A DNA stretch of 64,000 bases, taken from NCBI GenBank assembly GCA_045837725.1, contig JBEWZL010000145.1, positions 186,001-250,000 of the forward strand. The letters run 5' to 3'. Both the position numbers and the translations under genes were made by a program. Below the pieces are notes generated by a model. It worked only from the letters and a program-made list of their open reading frames with translations, was not told where the DNA came from and made no database searches. This DNA is from Vermamoeba vermiformis (taxonomy: Eukaryota; Tubulinea; Echinamoebida). How positions within the stretch are numbered: position 1 is the stretch's first letter; each line of letters opens with the position of its first letter. Shown here piece after piece: positions 35,618-47,200 of this stretch.

Positions 35618-36687
35618 CTATTGCTGCTGCAGTGAGTTGTAGAGCAAGAGCAGCAGCGGACCAATCTGCGGGTCATTCAAGTACTCTTCGAGTGCACTCG
35701 GCTCAGCGAGGATGTGTTGCAGCGCTGCCAGCACACCGGGATCATTCACGCCCTGTCAATCGTAGTGACACGTGTCAATCACTCGCCTCCACACCAGCAC
35801 GGGGACACATTACCTGCAAGAAGTTGGGGTTGCTGAACAGCGTGTTGATCACTTGCTGCGGGTCTAACTGCAGTGCACTCTCGTCACGTGCCTCGTCCTG
35901 TATCTCCTCCTCGAGATCGCTGTCCGTGTCACCCAGCAGATACGACGCCGCTAACATTTCATTGCCTGGCCACAGTGGTCAGTATATGCATACGAGTCCT
36001 AGGTGAGGTACGCACCATTCGCGTGTGTGAGGGCCGCAGTGACTTGTTCGTGCGTGAAGCCCATCTCTTGCAGCCGTGCAATGGAGGCCTCATTCAGCAC
36101 CAGGGGCACTGGCTCTGCGGGGCCTGACAGTCGTGTCAACAGACCGCGGATCTGCCCCTCTAACTGCAGTGTGCATAATAATGTGTATCAGTAGTGTAGT
36201 GGTGAGGTATTGATATTGTGAGCACTGCTATATGTCGCGTGGAAATTTGAATAATAAATAAAAATAATTATTGATAATTCTTCACCACAATATCACCTAA
36301 TTATAGCTGTATACTACAGTCTTATTAATATGGTCATTGAATTACCTCTTGTATCACAGCGGGTTGCACACTATTTGAAGACTGAGTGCTGGTAAAGTGA
36401 TTGGTAGCCTGTGCAATCGCTTCATTGCTCGGTCCTTTGAATGCAGTGCTGTCAGCTGATGTATGGACCTCTTTGGGCCGTATTGGCACGAGTATGTAAG
36501 TGTTGCGGGATGTGGGTGAGGGGATGAGACGATAATGACTCGGTGCGCAGTGCAGCTCTTGTTCTACGACTTCAGCGACACTACGCGATGCATATTCAGG
36601 TCGCAGTACAATCTGGTGTTCAGCGCCATCGAGTGTTTTGATGGTGAGTGCCGTGCTGTTCATGTTTGGCTTGAACTCATTCTGCAT
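35618..36687 (-). CDS. UBAC1: UBAC1-like UBL/UBA protein
   Basis: The protein has a ubiquitin-like N-terminus (STALTIKTLDGAEHQIVL), a low-complexity linker, a UBA domain (IARLQEMGFTHEQVTAALTH, ANGNEMLAASYLLGD) and a C-terminal STI1-like helix region (LDPQQVINTLFSNPNFLQ, GVNDPGVLAALQHILAEPSA, NDPQIGPLLLLL). This order, and the sentence-like match NPxFLQ...NDPxxGP, is that of UBAC1 (KPC2), an adaptor of the KPC ubiquitin ligase; the animal protein has two UBA domains while I see one. The start may be 36687 or 36663, and an extra 5' exon is possible because an acceptor lies just upstream. An intron at about 35756-35815 holds a TGACACGTGTCA palindrome. Confidence 0.75.
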
Positions 36688-36773
36688 CCACCACCGCACT
36701 GCAACACCTCACTGCGCGAGTATAGTGCCCCCTTGTATAATCACCTAGTCTGTACATATAACACACTTACACA

Positions 36774-37025
36774 ATGCAAACACCAATGGGCGAAGAAGAG
36801 ATGCGACAGATGCAAGTGCGCGACAGCATGCGCTTCTACAACGAGCTGGTGAGCATGTGCTTCGACACGTGCGTATACAACTTCAAAACACGCAAGATCG
36901 ATGGCAACGAAGAGGAGTGCTTGAACAGATGCACCGACAAATACTTGCGACACATGAGCCGTGTTGGACGCGTGTTTGCTGAACAAAGTCTGCTGAATGC
37001 GGAGAAGAACAACGAAAAGAAATAA
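36774..37025 (+). CDS. TIMM9: Mitochondrial small Tim chaperone, Tim9
   Basis: This is an 83-residue, single-exon intermembrane-space chaperone with twin CX3C motifs (CFDTC at 29-33 and CLNRC at 49-53) that form two disulfides. Helices flank them, with FYNELV before and KYLRHMSRVGRVFAEQ after. The flanking pattern fits Tim9 better than Tim10, Tim8 or Tim13. It escorts carrier proteins to the TIM22 complex as a hexamer with Tim10, which is not in this window. Confidence 0.88.
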   Translation: MQTPMGEEEMRQMQVRDSMRFYNELVSMCFDTCVYNFKTRKIDGNEEECLNRCTDKYLRHMSRVGRVFAEQSLLNAEKNNEKK

Positions 37026-37236
37026 ATCAGTCACATTTGTATAAATAACGGTAATAGAGGAATATTTAGTTGAATTATTTTGTAATTTATTTGATTTTTT
37101 TGTTGTAATTATTACATGACGTTATTAGCCCACAGATCGATCAATAATGACTCGATATATACATTGTAATTTTTTTTGAATGTTTATTCTTGAATTACGC
37201 ACATTATGAAACAAAAGTAAGTTCGAGATCGTGGAT

Positions 37237-38055
37237 CTACATCTGAGCAAGAGCCTCTGCTTGACGTTCTAGACGTGCAGCTTTGTTCGCAGCGCGTCTC
37301 TTCTTAGCCTCTAATATATTGTGCAATGTCGTCACACTGATCTTCAAATGCACGGTAGGCTTGTGGCGCATGCCCATCCGACCACGAGCACGGAAATCAG
37401 GCTTGCCAATAGCTTGAAAACGCCCTACCTCCACGCGATATACAATAGGCTCGCTATTGGGACTGAATTTAGCACCGAGAGGCACGCGCGTGTGAATGGA
37501 AAGCTTCTCATCGAACTTCCAGTCGGTGAGGCCCAATCGCCAGGCGTTGTTGCACGCTTGTTTGAGAGTCGCAGCCACAACACTCGCCACTGGTCGCGGA
37601 CACAGCTGCAGTCGCTTCATCGCTTCACTCGCCTTCTGCTTGCGGATCAGCTTGCACACCGTCAACAACTTCTTCATGCTCGTGGATATGCGTCGCTTAA
37701 TGGCCACTGCTTCGAGTTCAGGTGGCACTTGATTGACTGCTACACGCTTGCGCACACTGCTCGTGGCTGTAACGCTGGTGGCTGTGGCTGCATCTTGTTT
37801 GCGCGGCTCAATTTCTTCTGTCTTGCCTACTTCTTCCAACACCTCGCTGAATAAATCTGAGGATGATGTTCGTTTTTTCTCTTGCATAATTAAATTTTTA
37901 TGATATTTTCTATCTTGATTAAAAATTGTTGTTGGATGTGTCGTGATAGATGTCTTGGAGACTTGTGCAAATAAGCCAGAAGAGGCGCATAATGATTTGC
38001 CTGTCCTGTTTACAAGTGCAGCATGCGGCCCTAATATTCTTTTGAGTGCCTGCAT
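37237..38055 (-). CDS. MRPL22: Mitochondrial ribosomal protein uL22m
   Basis: This is a mitochondrial large-subunit protein of the L22 family, which lines the polypeptide exit tunnel. The single long frame begins MQALKRILGPHAALVNRTGK, a basic leader typical of matrix targeting, then a variable linker. The L22 core follows: ISTSMKKLLTVCKLIRKQKA, SEAMKRLQLCPRPVASVVAA and ACNNAWRLGLTDWKFDEKL, with the basic hairpin FRARGRMGMRHKPTVHLKIS. The length, about 270 residues, suits a mitochondrial rather than cytosolic form. Start 38055 is the first ATG that yields the leader. Confidence 0.85.
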   Translation of the reverse strand: MQALKRILGPHAALVNRTGKSLCASSGLFAQVSKTSITTHPTTIFNQDRKYHKNLIMQEKKRTSSSDLFSEVLEEVGKTEEIEPRKQDAATATSVTATSSVRKRVAVNQVPPELEAVAIKRRISTSMKKLLTVCKLIRKQKASEAMKRLQLCPRPVASVVAATLKQACNNAWRLGLTDWKFDEKLSIHTRVPLGAKFSPNSEPIVYRVEVGRFQAIGKPDFRARGRMGMRHKPTVHLKISVTTLHNILEAKKRRAANKAARLERQAEALAQM

Positions 38056-38161
38056 GGTGTTTACTTGAAATAAATATTGAACTAATAATTTTTGATTTTT
38101 TGTTGCCAGTCTGACACGAGAGGGCCACAAGAGCGTTGTTAATAAGAAATTGCTGTATATA

Positions 38162-39831
38162 ATGACGTCGTTACAACTAGTCGCTGCCAGCAATACTGGT
38201 GTGGTGAAAGTGTGCTCGATCGAACTGCAGAAAAATGTTAAACGACTGTTGCATACATGGGGCACGGCAGATCTGCTCAACGAAGTCGATGCCATGTGTT
38301 GGGGCAATGAGGAGAATACGCAGGTATGTATATATCGTTTATTCACTCTTCTCTTAATTTTCGCATCGCGATCCACGTCAATAAATTAAATTAAATATTT
38401 TTAATAACGCTGCGAATAATTCCAATAATTCAATTCACAAGTACTGTATTATATTACAGTGTATAACACTCGACATTAACGTTCCCCCATCCAGCTCGTG
38501 CTCGGCGTCAAGAGTGGTCACGTGCGCGTACTGGACACGAGTGACGGTCACGTGATCGGCACTGACCACCGTTCAGTGAATCGTATCCGTGGCATGTCCG
38601 TGCACGCGCAACAGTTGTGGACGTGCGATGAGAGTGGACAGTTGACAGCCAGTCACGTGCTCACACCGCACGAGCACTCGACCAGGGCAGTGATCACGCA
38701 GACCAATCAGCGCAAAGGAGCGCCAGTCGTGGACAAGTGGCTCGCGAACACGGCCCACAGCCGCGCAGTGGTGATCAGCAAGGGTCACGTGCCGAGTGTG
38801 TGGTCGCTGGACACGGTGGACAGCAGCTACAAGCCCCTCTGGAGCGCGAAGAACGTGAGCAATGATTGGCTGGACGTGAGTGTGGCACTCAACGACAGCG
38901 ATGTCACGTGGGTGGATGACTTGACGCACCAGTTCGTGCTCACCACGCTCACGGGTCAGATCCGCACCTACGACACGCGTGCACAGCGCAGACCAGTCGC
39001 GGATTGGGCACTCGGCGCGTCACGTGCTGATCGCAGTGCAGGCCCGGACTCGACGCGCGATCAGTTCCCGCTGTCCATGGTGCGCTGGTCCGCACATCAC
39101 AGCACACAAGTGGTGGTGGCAGATCCGCTCGGCAATGTGTGGGTGTGTGATCGACGCGAGGGCCGTGAGGAGAGCATTGATCATCGCCGCGGCCTCAGCT
39201 ATCACAAGGGCGGCTGGAAGCGCGGGCCCTGTGCGCCAGTGGTGGCCAGACTCGAGGGCCTGGTCGGTGCAGCACGTGACATTCAGTGGAGTGCGGACGG
39301 TGCACACCTCGCTGCCGTGGGGCTCGATCGCTTTATCCATATTTGGAAGTCAGACAGCTACACCAGTGCGGGCACGATCTACACCAAACTGCGTCTCAAT
39401 CGCGTGCTGTTCATGCACCCCACTGCTGTCGTGCACGAGGAAGAGCCCGCGCAGAACGCTGAACAGACTGAAGGTAAGCACTTGCCTTATTTGGGCACGG
39501 GTATATATAACTGACACCTGACACAGAGACTGAACTGTGGGAGTCCATGGGTGTAGTGGAGGACAGCAAGAAGAGAAAGCGCAAGAGTTCGCAGCGCAAT
39601 GAACAAGTTCCCGCCAAAAAACAACGCGTGGATGTGAAAGAAAAGAGCAAAAACAAACGCAAAGCTGAGGACAGTGATGAAGAGGACGAGTCCTTCATGT
39701 TCAATCAAATGTCGAATAATAACAACAATTCTGATGAAGTCGATGACGATGAAGAGGATCAGCCGGTACAACAGTTGAAAAAGAAGACAAAGAGCTTTAA
39801 GAAGTTTGTACCGATCAGGAAGAGTAAATAA
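38162..39831 (+). CDS. WDR74: WDR74/NSA1 ribosome biogenesis WD40 protein
   Basis: Nsa1/WDR74 is a nucleolar 7-blade propeller that joins pre-60S particles and is released by the AAA ATPase NVL/Rix7. Exon 1 (MTSLQLVAASNTGVVKVCSI) is followed by a long exon with SGHVRVLDTSDGHVIGT, GQIRTYDTRAQRRPVADW, ARDIQWSADGAHLAAVGLDR and HIWKSDSYTSAGTIYTKLRL, the last being the WDR74 wording. The last exon is a Lys/Glu/Asp-rich nuclear tail with a poly-Asn run. The start is the first in-frame ATG, 107 bp from the divergent uL22m start. Confidence 0.9.
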
Positions 39832-39994
39832 ACCTTGTATATAACAACAATATGATCCTGTATATGCCGTGCATCATAACAGATGTTTTGGTTCACTGAA
39901 CGGTGTCACGTGCTGAATTTGACACCGGTGCGTGCTTGGGAGATTGTCATTGTTATTATCATTTTAAGTGAGGCACTACTATAGTCTTAACGCA

Positions 39995-41115
39995 ATGCAA
40001 TCAAAGGGCTTGATTTTCCGTCAATTGATCCAAGAGGCACTCAAAACTAAGAAGCCACTGCAGATCGTGGGAGCAGTCAATGCTTATTGCGGCATGCTCG
40101 CTAAAAAGACGGGTAATTATTGTGCATGTTATAATATTGATGGTGCCCTTCAGCGTGGTAGCCAGATCAAGATATATTTTTCAAACTCGTGAATTCATTA
40201 GCCACAGATTGTGACAAATAAGGAATTAATTCATGCATATTATTAATGTATTGTTTTAACTATTATTCTTAGGTTTCCAAATGCTCTATTTGTCCGGCAG
40301 TGGCGTTGCGACTGCCAGTCACGGGTGCGTACAAACAGCGCTGCACTTGTTGCCATATTCTTCATTAACACTGTTGCAGATTGCCTGATTTGGGCATCAC
40401 AGATCTGCACGATGTCGTCGAGGATGCCAAGCGCATCATTCACGCCACGGATGCACCGCTGCTCGTCGACATCGACACGGGTCTCGGAGCCACAGGTCTC
40501 AACATTGCGCGCACCATTCGCGAGCTCGAAGCAGTCGGTGTGGCAGGTGTGCACATTGAAGATCAAGTCGCCGCCAAGCGTTGTGGCCACAGACCGGGCA
40601 AAGCGATCGTGCCCACGAGTGAGATGGTGGATCGCATCAAAGCGGCAGTGGCTGCTCGTCGCGATCCCAACTTTGTCATCATGGCGCGCACTGACGCCCT
40701 GGCCAATGAGGGACTCGAGGCTGCCATCACTCGCGCGCGTGCCTACATTGCAGCCGGTGCGGACATGTTGTTCCCCGAGGCCCTCAACGACCTCAAGCAG
40801 TACCAGGAGTTCGCGACACAACTGCCCAATGTGCCGCTCTTGGCCAACATCACCGAGTTCGGCAAGACACCGCTGTTCACGGCCCAGGAGCTCGGTGCTG
40901 CGGGTGTGGCGATGGTGCTGTACCCGCTGTCGGCCTTCAGAGCGATGAGCAAGGCCGCGCTCAATGTCTACTCGCACATCTTGAAGGACGGCACGCAGGC
41001 CAATGTGCTGGACACGATGCAGACCCGTCAAGAGCTGTACGACTACCTCGAGTACCACAAGTACGAGCAACAGATGGATCAGCTGTTCGGTCCTGCGAAG
41101 GACGACGATAAATAA
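39995..41115 (+). CDS. prpB: 2-methylisocitrate lyase (PrpB type)
   Basis: PrpB splits 2-methylisocitrate to succinate and pyruvate in the methylcitrate cycle for propionate. Three exons encode about 295 residues with very strong similarity to bacterial Prp[39 protein letters not shown], the catalytic loop [14 protein letters not shown] (nucleophile Cys), [40 protein letters not shown] and [12 protein letters not shown]. The two introns (GTAATT and GTGCGT donors, codon-splitting) show it is a resident gene, not bacterial contamination. No strong presequence is seen, though the basic first 20 residues could be a targeting helix. It fits functionally with the SUCL, PDH and ETF genes here. Confidence 0.93.
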
Positions 41116-41223
41116 CGAGTAACAACTCACTCGAAATAAAGCTGTTGCACCGCTCAGAGCAATGGGCGCAGTATTAGTATTGATTGCAGATTTAATTATT
41201 TACAAGTTTACAATGAGAAAGTG

Positions 41224-44200
41224 TTACCAGAACGGACACCAGCCAATGTAGCACTGACACAAGTTGTCTTTGGACGTGGCTTGTGCAATGAGCTTGGTGA
41301 CCTGTTCGTTGACCATCAGGGGCTGCTCGTTGTTGAAGTCGCGGCCCGAGAGCTTGTTGCTGACGCGATTGATGACGAACAGCGCGCGCTGATTGAGCAC
41401 ACCGATCTGTGGCTGGGGCATGAAGGCTGTGGGGGCCTCGTTCTGTGCGCGCGAGGCATTTCTGAAGTTGTTGTCGTCGCCGCTGTCCGTGCTGCCCCCG
41501 CGCGGTGCAGTGGTGCGATAATTGTTCTCGTAGAGATCACCTGACGAGGCCGAGTCGTCGTCTGCCGTGTTGGGTCGTTTGAAGCTCTCTGTGGACTCGT
41601 TGAGCACGTCAGTGGAGCGCAGCAGATTGATGTTCATGTTCAGCTTGAAGTTCTGCAGCTCAGCGGGCTGTGGCGGCACTACATCGCGCTGAGGCTTGAA
41701 GTCCGAATCAGGGCCTGACATCTCGTCCAAGTCCTCGGTGCTCTGTGACATCATCAGTGCACTGGTGGCGTTGGTTGGCGCTGGGCCGTTGTTGGTCAAC
41801 AGTCTCCAGTTGATCAGTGGATCGTGCACAAAGGCCTCGAGCACGGCCATCAGCGACTCTTTGTGTTCGCGCAGCACTGTCATCACTGTCTCGCACGTGG
41901 AGCGGAAATTTCCTTCGATGCCACTGACCTCCATAGCATTGGTGAGCATGCGCGTGAGTCTGAAGGGAATTTTCTCGGGATATTTTTCACGCTGCATGGC
42001 GACTTCAAAGCAGTCGCCAAAGTCAATGTGAATGATCTTGCCGGTGTGCCGATCGAGCATCAGATTGCTGGGGTGTCTATCGCCGAGACCGAGAATGTAG
42101 CCCACCATGGACATGACAGCCAATGAGCGCGTGTAGTTGGTGCGTCGTTCGAGCCAGATCTCGCTGTTGGGACTCTTGAGCCACAAGACGCGCTCCAAGT
42201 CCATGCCATTGGTGCTCTCGAGTGCGAATTCAAACACTTCAACCTTCTGAATCAGCGAGAGGTTGTCGTAGTCGGAGGACATTTGCAGCATGAGACGGTG
42301 TTCAATGTTGAGGATGATGTTGCGGGACTGGCGGTAGTCGCGAATCAGTTGATGCACGGTATCGCAGTGCGGCACCCAGCCAATCAGACCACTGTTCGGT
42401 GACAGCGGAATCACTGCGTAGCGCGCAATGCTGAGATTGGAGAGGTTCTTGTTGGTGTCGATCGATGAGCGCGTCTGATCGTGCGAGGTCTTGCGTCCTC
42501 CCTTGAGCAGCGTGTTCACGAGTCCAAACAGCTGCATCACGCGCTCGTCCTGGCGCAGATCTTCGTGTCCCTTCAGCAAGAAGTAGTACTGCACGCCATC
42601 GCTGCCCACCACCGCCAACTTGCGCGGCCGTTGTTTGCTCGTGATCACTTGCAGCACGGGCTGGAAGTAGGCAATGCGCACCACGGCACGCTGGGGCTTG
42701 TAGGTGCCTGGCACTGCGAGCTCCATGTCACGTGCCTCCAAGAGCTTGGGCGAGACGTGTTTGAGCTCGAGTGTAGTCATGCCTGGCAACTGCTTGTTGA
42801 TGCGACGGAAGGCGTGGTAGTACAGATCCCACGCGTGATTCAGATCTGCGACCTTGCCTGATCGGGAGTATTTCTGTGCGGTATATCAGTCACGTGACTC
42901 AAAAAGAATACCGCTAAAAATAGATGACACGTACCTTGCACCACTCCAAGGCCTCAGCGAGTTCTCTGCCATATGCCTGTTGAAATGAGGCCTCGCGCGA
43001 GGTCTCAGGCCCGACATCCAACAAGCGGTGCAGTGGTCCGAGCACTTCAAACATGCCGTCCACATTGTGCTCGCCAAAGTACAGGCGCGAGGCATCTTCC
43101 AAGCCCTCGTGCCACAACTCGTGCCACAGAATTGCAACGCGAATCAGCTCCTTGCTGACCATGAGTGCCTGATCGACCAGGGCTGCGCTGTGTGTGCGCA
43201 TCTTGTCCATGATCTGACGGGCTGCAGCGAGTCGTTGGTGACTGGGTGACTTGCTCGCCACGGTCAGCGGGTACACGAGTGCTTGCGGATGTTCTTTGCC
43301 AATGCGCACCAGCAGTCCGTGCAGCAGTCGTCGCACCGCACTCACTGGCGAGTGCACGCGCGCAATGATCTGCGGAATAACTTGCAGCCACGTGTCAATG
43401 GAGAGCGTGTTGAAGCCATCGATCAGCGCCATTTCCACTTGCTTGTCCGCACCGTACTTGAACCACAGTGTCAGCAGACGCAGCGTGTCTTGCAGATTGT
43501 GGCCCTGACTCAGTGCAATGGAGCGGAAGAAGCCGTGAATGGCGGGCACTAAATGCGCGCGAATGCGTTCTGCCACCAGCTTGGAGTCCTTGCTCTTGGA
43601 CGAGGCCGCTTGTTTCTCGTAGAATGCAATCACGTCAAAGTTGAGCATGGCCCACGCGTGCCAGGCGCGGTAGTACTGCGGATCGAGCTGCGTGGCGGCT
43701 TTGAGTGCGCGCAGTACGGTGGGGATGTTGTCCTCGCGCAGTCCCTCTTGCAACACGAGCTGCCACTGGCCGAGCTTGAGTGACACGCGCGCTTGCAGCT
43801 CATTGTCGTTCTTGAGCTGCGTGGCGAACTGTTGCAGATAGTGATAGGCCATCTGCTTGGGACTCTCGGCCCACAGCTGCTTGATGAAGGCGAAGGTGAT
43901 GCGCGGTGCGTGCACGGGCAGGGGAGTGCGCGGATCGAGGGACGGATCGCAGCCCAGCAGCGAGGTGAGGGTGGTGTGGGCCAGGCGGTGACGATCGCTC
44001 TTGCGACACAGCGCGGCAAATTTGAGCCACACTTCCGTGTCCTGGCCTGCACCTATCACCAGCGAGCGCACTGCCACGGAGTTAGTAACGACACGATACA
44101 CTGCACAGCTACGGTACTGTACCTGAGAGCAGTCGCTGCCAGACATCGGGATCGCGCTCACAGCCCTTGAGCCGTTCAGTCCAGTTGTGCACCAGGGCCA

Positions 44201-47200
44201 CACGGCGCTCAGGATAGGCCTCGCTCTTCTTGTACTCGATGATCTCTTCCATCTCCGCCAATTGTTGCAGACGCACCAGCACATCGTAGGCACGCTGATA
44301 GCTCTCACCGACCAGGGCCGTCAACTCCGTGTCCAAGAGGTGTCGCGTGATGTCAATGTAGTGGTGTGCCTTGACGAAGTTGTTGCGGTGTATGTACATG
44401 ACTGCGCGGTAGAAGGCACCCTCCAGATCATTCGTGGGCAGCACGCGCACGTACTCGCGCATCTTGTCCCAGTCTTGCAGCGTCCAAGCAGCTGCTGCAG
44501 CCATGGGGGCAATGATCTTCTGCGCGGGCAGTTCAGCTTTGGTCCACTCCTCTTGCGTCACCTTGGCGAGCTGTGCCCACTCCCCGAGTGCTTTGAGACA
44601 GCGCATGCGTCCCAGCTTGATCTCGAGGGTGCTGTGCTGCTGCTGATCTTTGGCCTCGTACTGCTCCAGCGCCTTCTCCCAGCGACCCAACTTCTCGTAC
44701 CAGGACTCCTTGAGCTCGACTTGATGCGTCTGTTGCGCGTACTTGAGAATGCCGACTGCCGCTTCAGGCAGCGCGAGTTGATTGTTGATGCTGATCAGCG
44801 CTTCGATCGTGTCAATGTTGCTCGGACACTCTTTGAACTCCAGCTCCAAGTAGTGCAGCGCCTTGGCATAGGCACGACACTTCTCGGACAGCTGTCCTAG
44901 TGTGTGTATGTCTATTGGCAGTGGCTTGTCGTCGTGTTCCATGAACTCGGCCAGATCCAACAAGTTCTGCAAGATCTCGTTCGGAATGTTGCTCGACAAG
45001 AGTGCTGCTTCGAGATTGCGCACCAATTCGTCTTGATAGGCCTCGGGCAATTCATTCCAACACGACACAAAGCCCACATTGAACAGCTCGCGCACGAGGG
45101 GATAAAAGTCCGCCACCGCGAGACAGGAGCGCAGTGCTGGCGAGGGACTCTCGCGCAACAGTTCAATGCTGAAGCGACGGATCCAGTCGGCCCAGTCCTC
45201 GCGGGTCAGGCGCGCTGTGGTCTCCCAGGCCTTGCGCAACAACTGCTCGTTGAGCTTGAGTTTCTGCATGGGCGCAGTCTCAATGGTGTTGCTGCTGTGT
45301 GCCTCGTTGGACTCGTCGTTCTCAATCATCATCTGACCGTGCACGCCCAGCACATCGGTCTCCTCGGTGTACTCGTCGTCGTACTCGCTCTCGTGCGTGG
45401 CAGGACTGGGCCCCGTCATCTTGAGCAAGTGTCCCTCGAGCTTGTCGTACTCAATGTGCACAATGTTCTTCTGATCCAACACCTTGCGCACCATGGGCAC
45501 GAAGATGAGATAGTCCTCGCGCAGCTGAATCAGCAAGTAGCACAGTGTCTGCATGCATACATCGCGCAGTTCAATGCGCAGGGAGAGGGCGCGCACGAGG
45601 GGCTGAATGATGCGCGCAGCATAGGCCGAGACATTGAGTCGTCGCGCCAGTCTGCCAATGGTGACTATCGCTTGACGTGTGAGCACGTGATCGGTGTCTG
45701 TGTCCTCGAACAGCTTGACCACTGCAGGCACAACGAGGTGCAAGTAGTCGTCGAGCAGCGTGTTCAACACTTCGAGGGTGCGCAGTGCCTTGGTGGTGGC
45801 GAGTTTGTGCGTGGAGTGGTCGTTGTGCAGAATGGCTAGCAGCAGCGGCATGATCTGCGGCAAGTAGGGTCTGAACTCGTCGTTGAGTGCCTTGGACACC
45901 TCTTCAATCAGCAGCAGCACTTGTGTCACGTGTTGCGTGGACCAGTACTCGCGAATCAGCTGATTGATCTCGCTCAGAAAGTCGCGCACGTGTTGCTTGA
46001 CAATAGAGACGAGCACCACGAACTGTTGCAGCAAGAATTCTCGGAAACCTGGCTCACCTGTGTGACTCGTGATTAGCGTTCAGTGAACGAGAGCTATTTA
46101 TAGCATCGAGATACGTACTGTTGCGCATGAGATTCATGAATGCGGGCATGATCTGCGGCAAGAAGGTGGTGCACTTGAGACCAAGACTGTTGTTCATGAA
46201 CATGATGGCCTGCACTGCCTGACGATGATGCGTGCTCAGCGAGGGGTCTTTGATGATCTTCAACAGCGCTTCAACTGCCGCATTCGGGTAGTAGTCCTCG
46301 GAGCCCAGCTGCGCATCTGCACTCTTCTCATCACCGAGCAGTGAGGCTGAGGGGGCGAGCGAGGCCAAGTTACTCTTCTTCTGCGTCTTGAGCTGGATCT
46401 GGCGATGTCGATGCGGATCCAATGCCCCGAGTATGCCGAGCACTTTAATCACCTCGTGTCGCACCGCTGGCAACTGATCGGTCTTGATGATGGTGAACAG
46501 CACGTCCAACAGCTTGGGATAGTGCAGCAGTGGCTTGATCACATAGCCCGTGGACTGCGTGACGATGCCCAAGCACTTGAGCGCCACCAATCGCTTCAGT
46601 GCACTGCTGTAGTCTTGCAGCGTGTCCACGATCAGCGGAATCAGCTCCTCCACGTGCTGCGCCATCAGCTCTTGCGGGGCTTGACGTGCCAGCGAGCCAA
46701 TCGCGCGCAGGGCACACGACGCCACACGCGGATCACTGTCCTTGACGCGCGGAATGAGCACTTTGAGCACGGCACTCACATAGGGCTCCACCAGTCTGCT
46801 GTGAATGGGGCTGTAGAAGCTGCCCTCGCTCACTGAACTCTGCGCTGCGGTGCTGGCACTGTTGGGCGGGGCGGTGCTGGCACTCGGCTCGTTCTGCACA
46901 GAGGGCAGTGCACCGGTGCTGTCGAGATTGTGCAGATTGTTGATGTAGTAGTCGGGGCCACCAATCAGACCGGCCAACAAGCGCGCACTCTGTTCGCGGA
47001 GCAGACTGTCCGTGCTGTACTCGAGCTCGCTGAGCAGTTCTATCATTTTCTTGCGCAGACCGGGCAGCACGTAGGCGGGATTGCGAATGGCGCAGCGACC
47101 AATCACCCCCATGACGAGCTCGCGTATCTCAAACACCTCGTCGTTGAGTGCGAGGAACAGCAGGCGCAGATTGTCCTGTTGCGCCAAGAAGGGATCGAAG

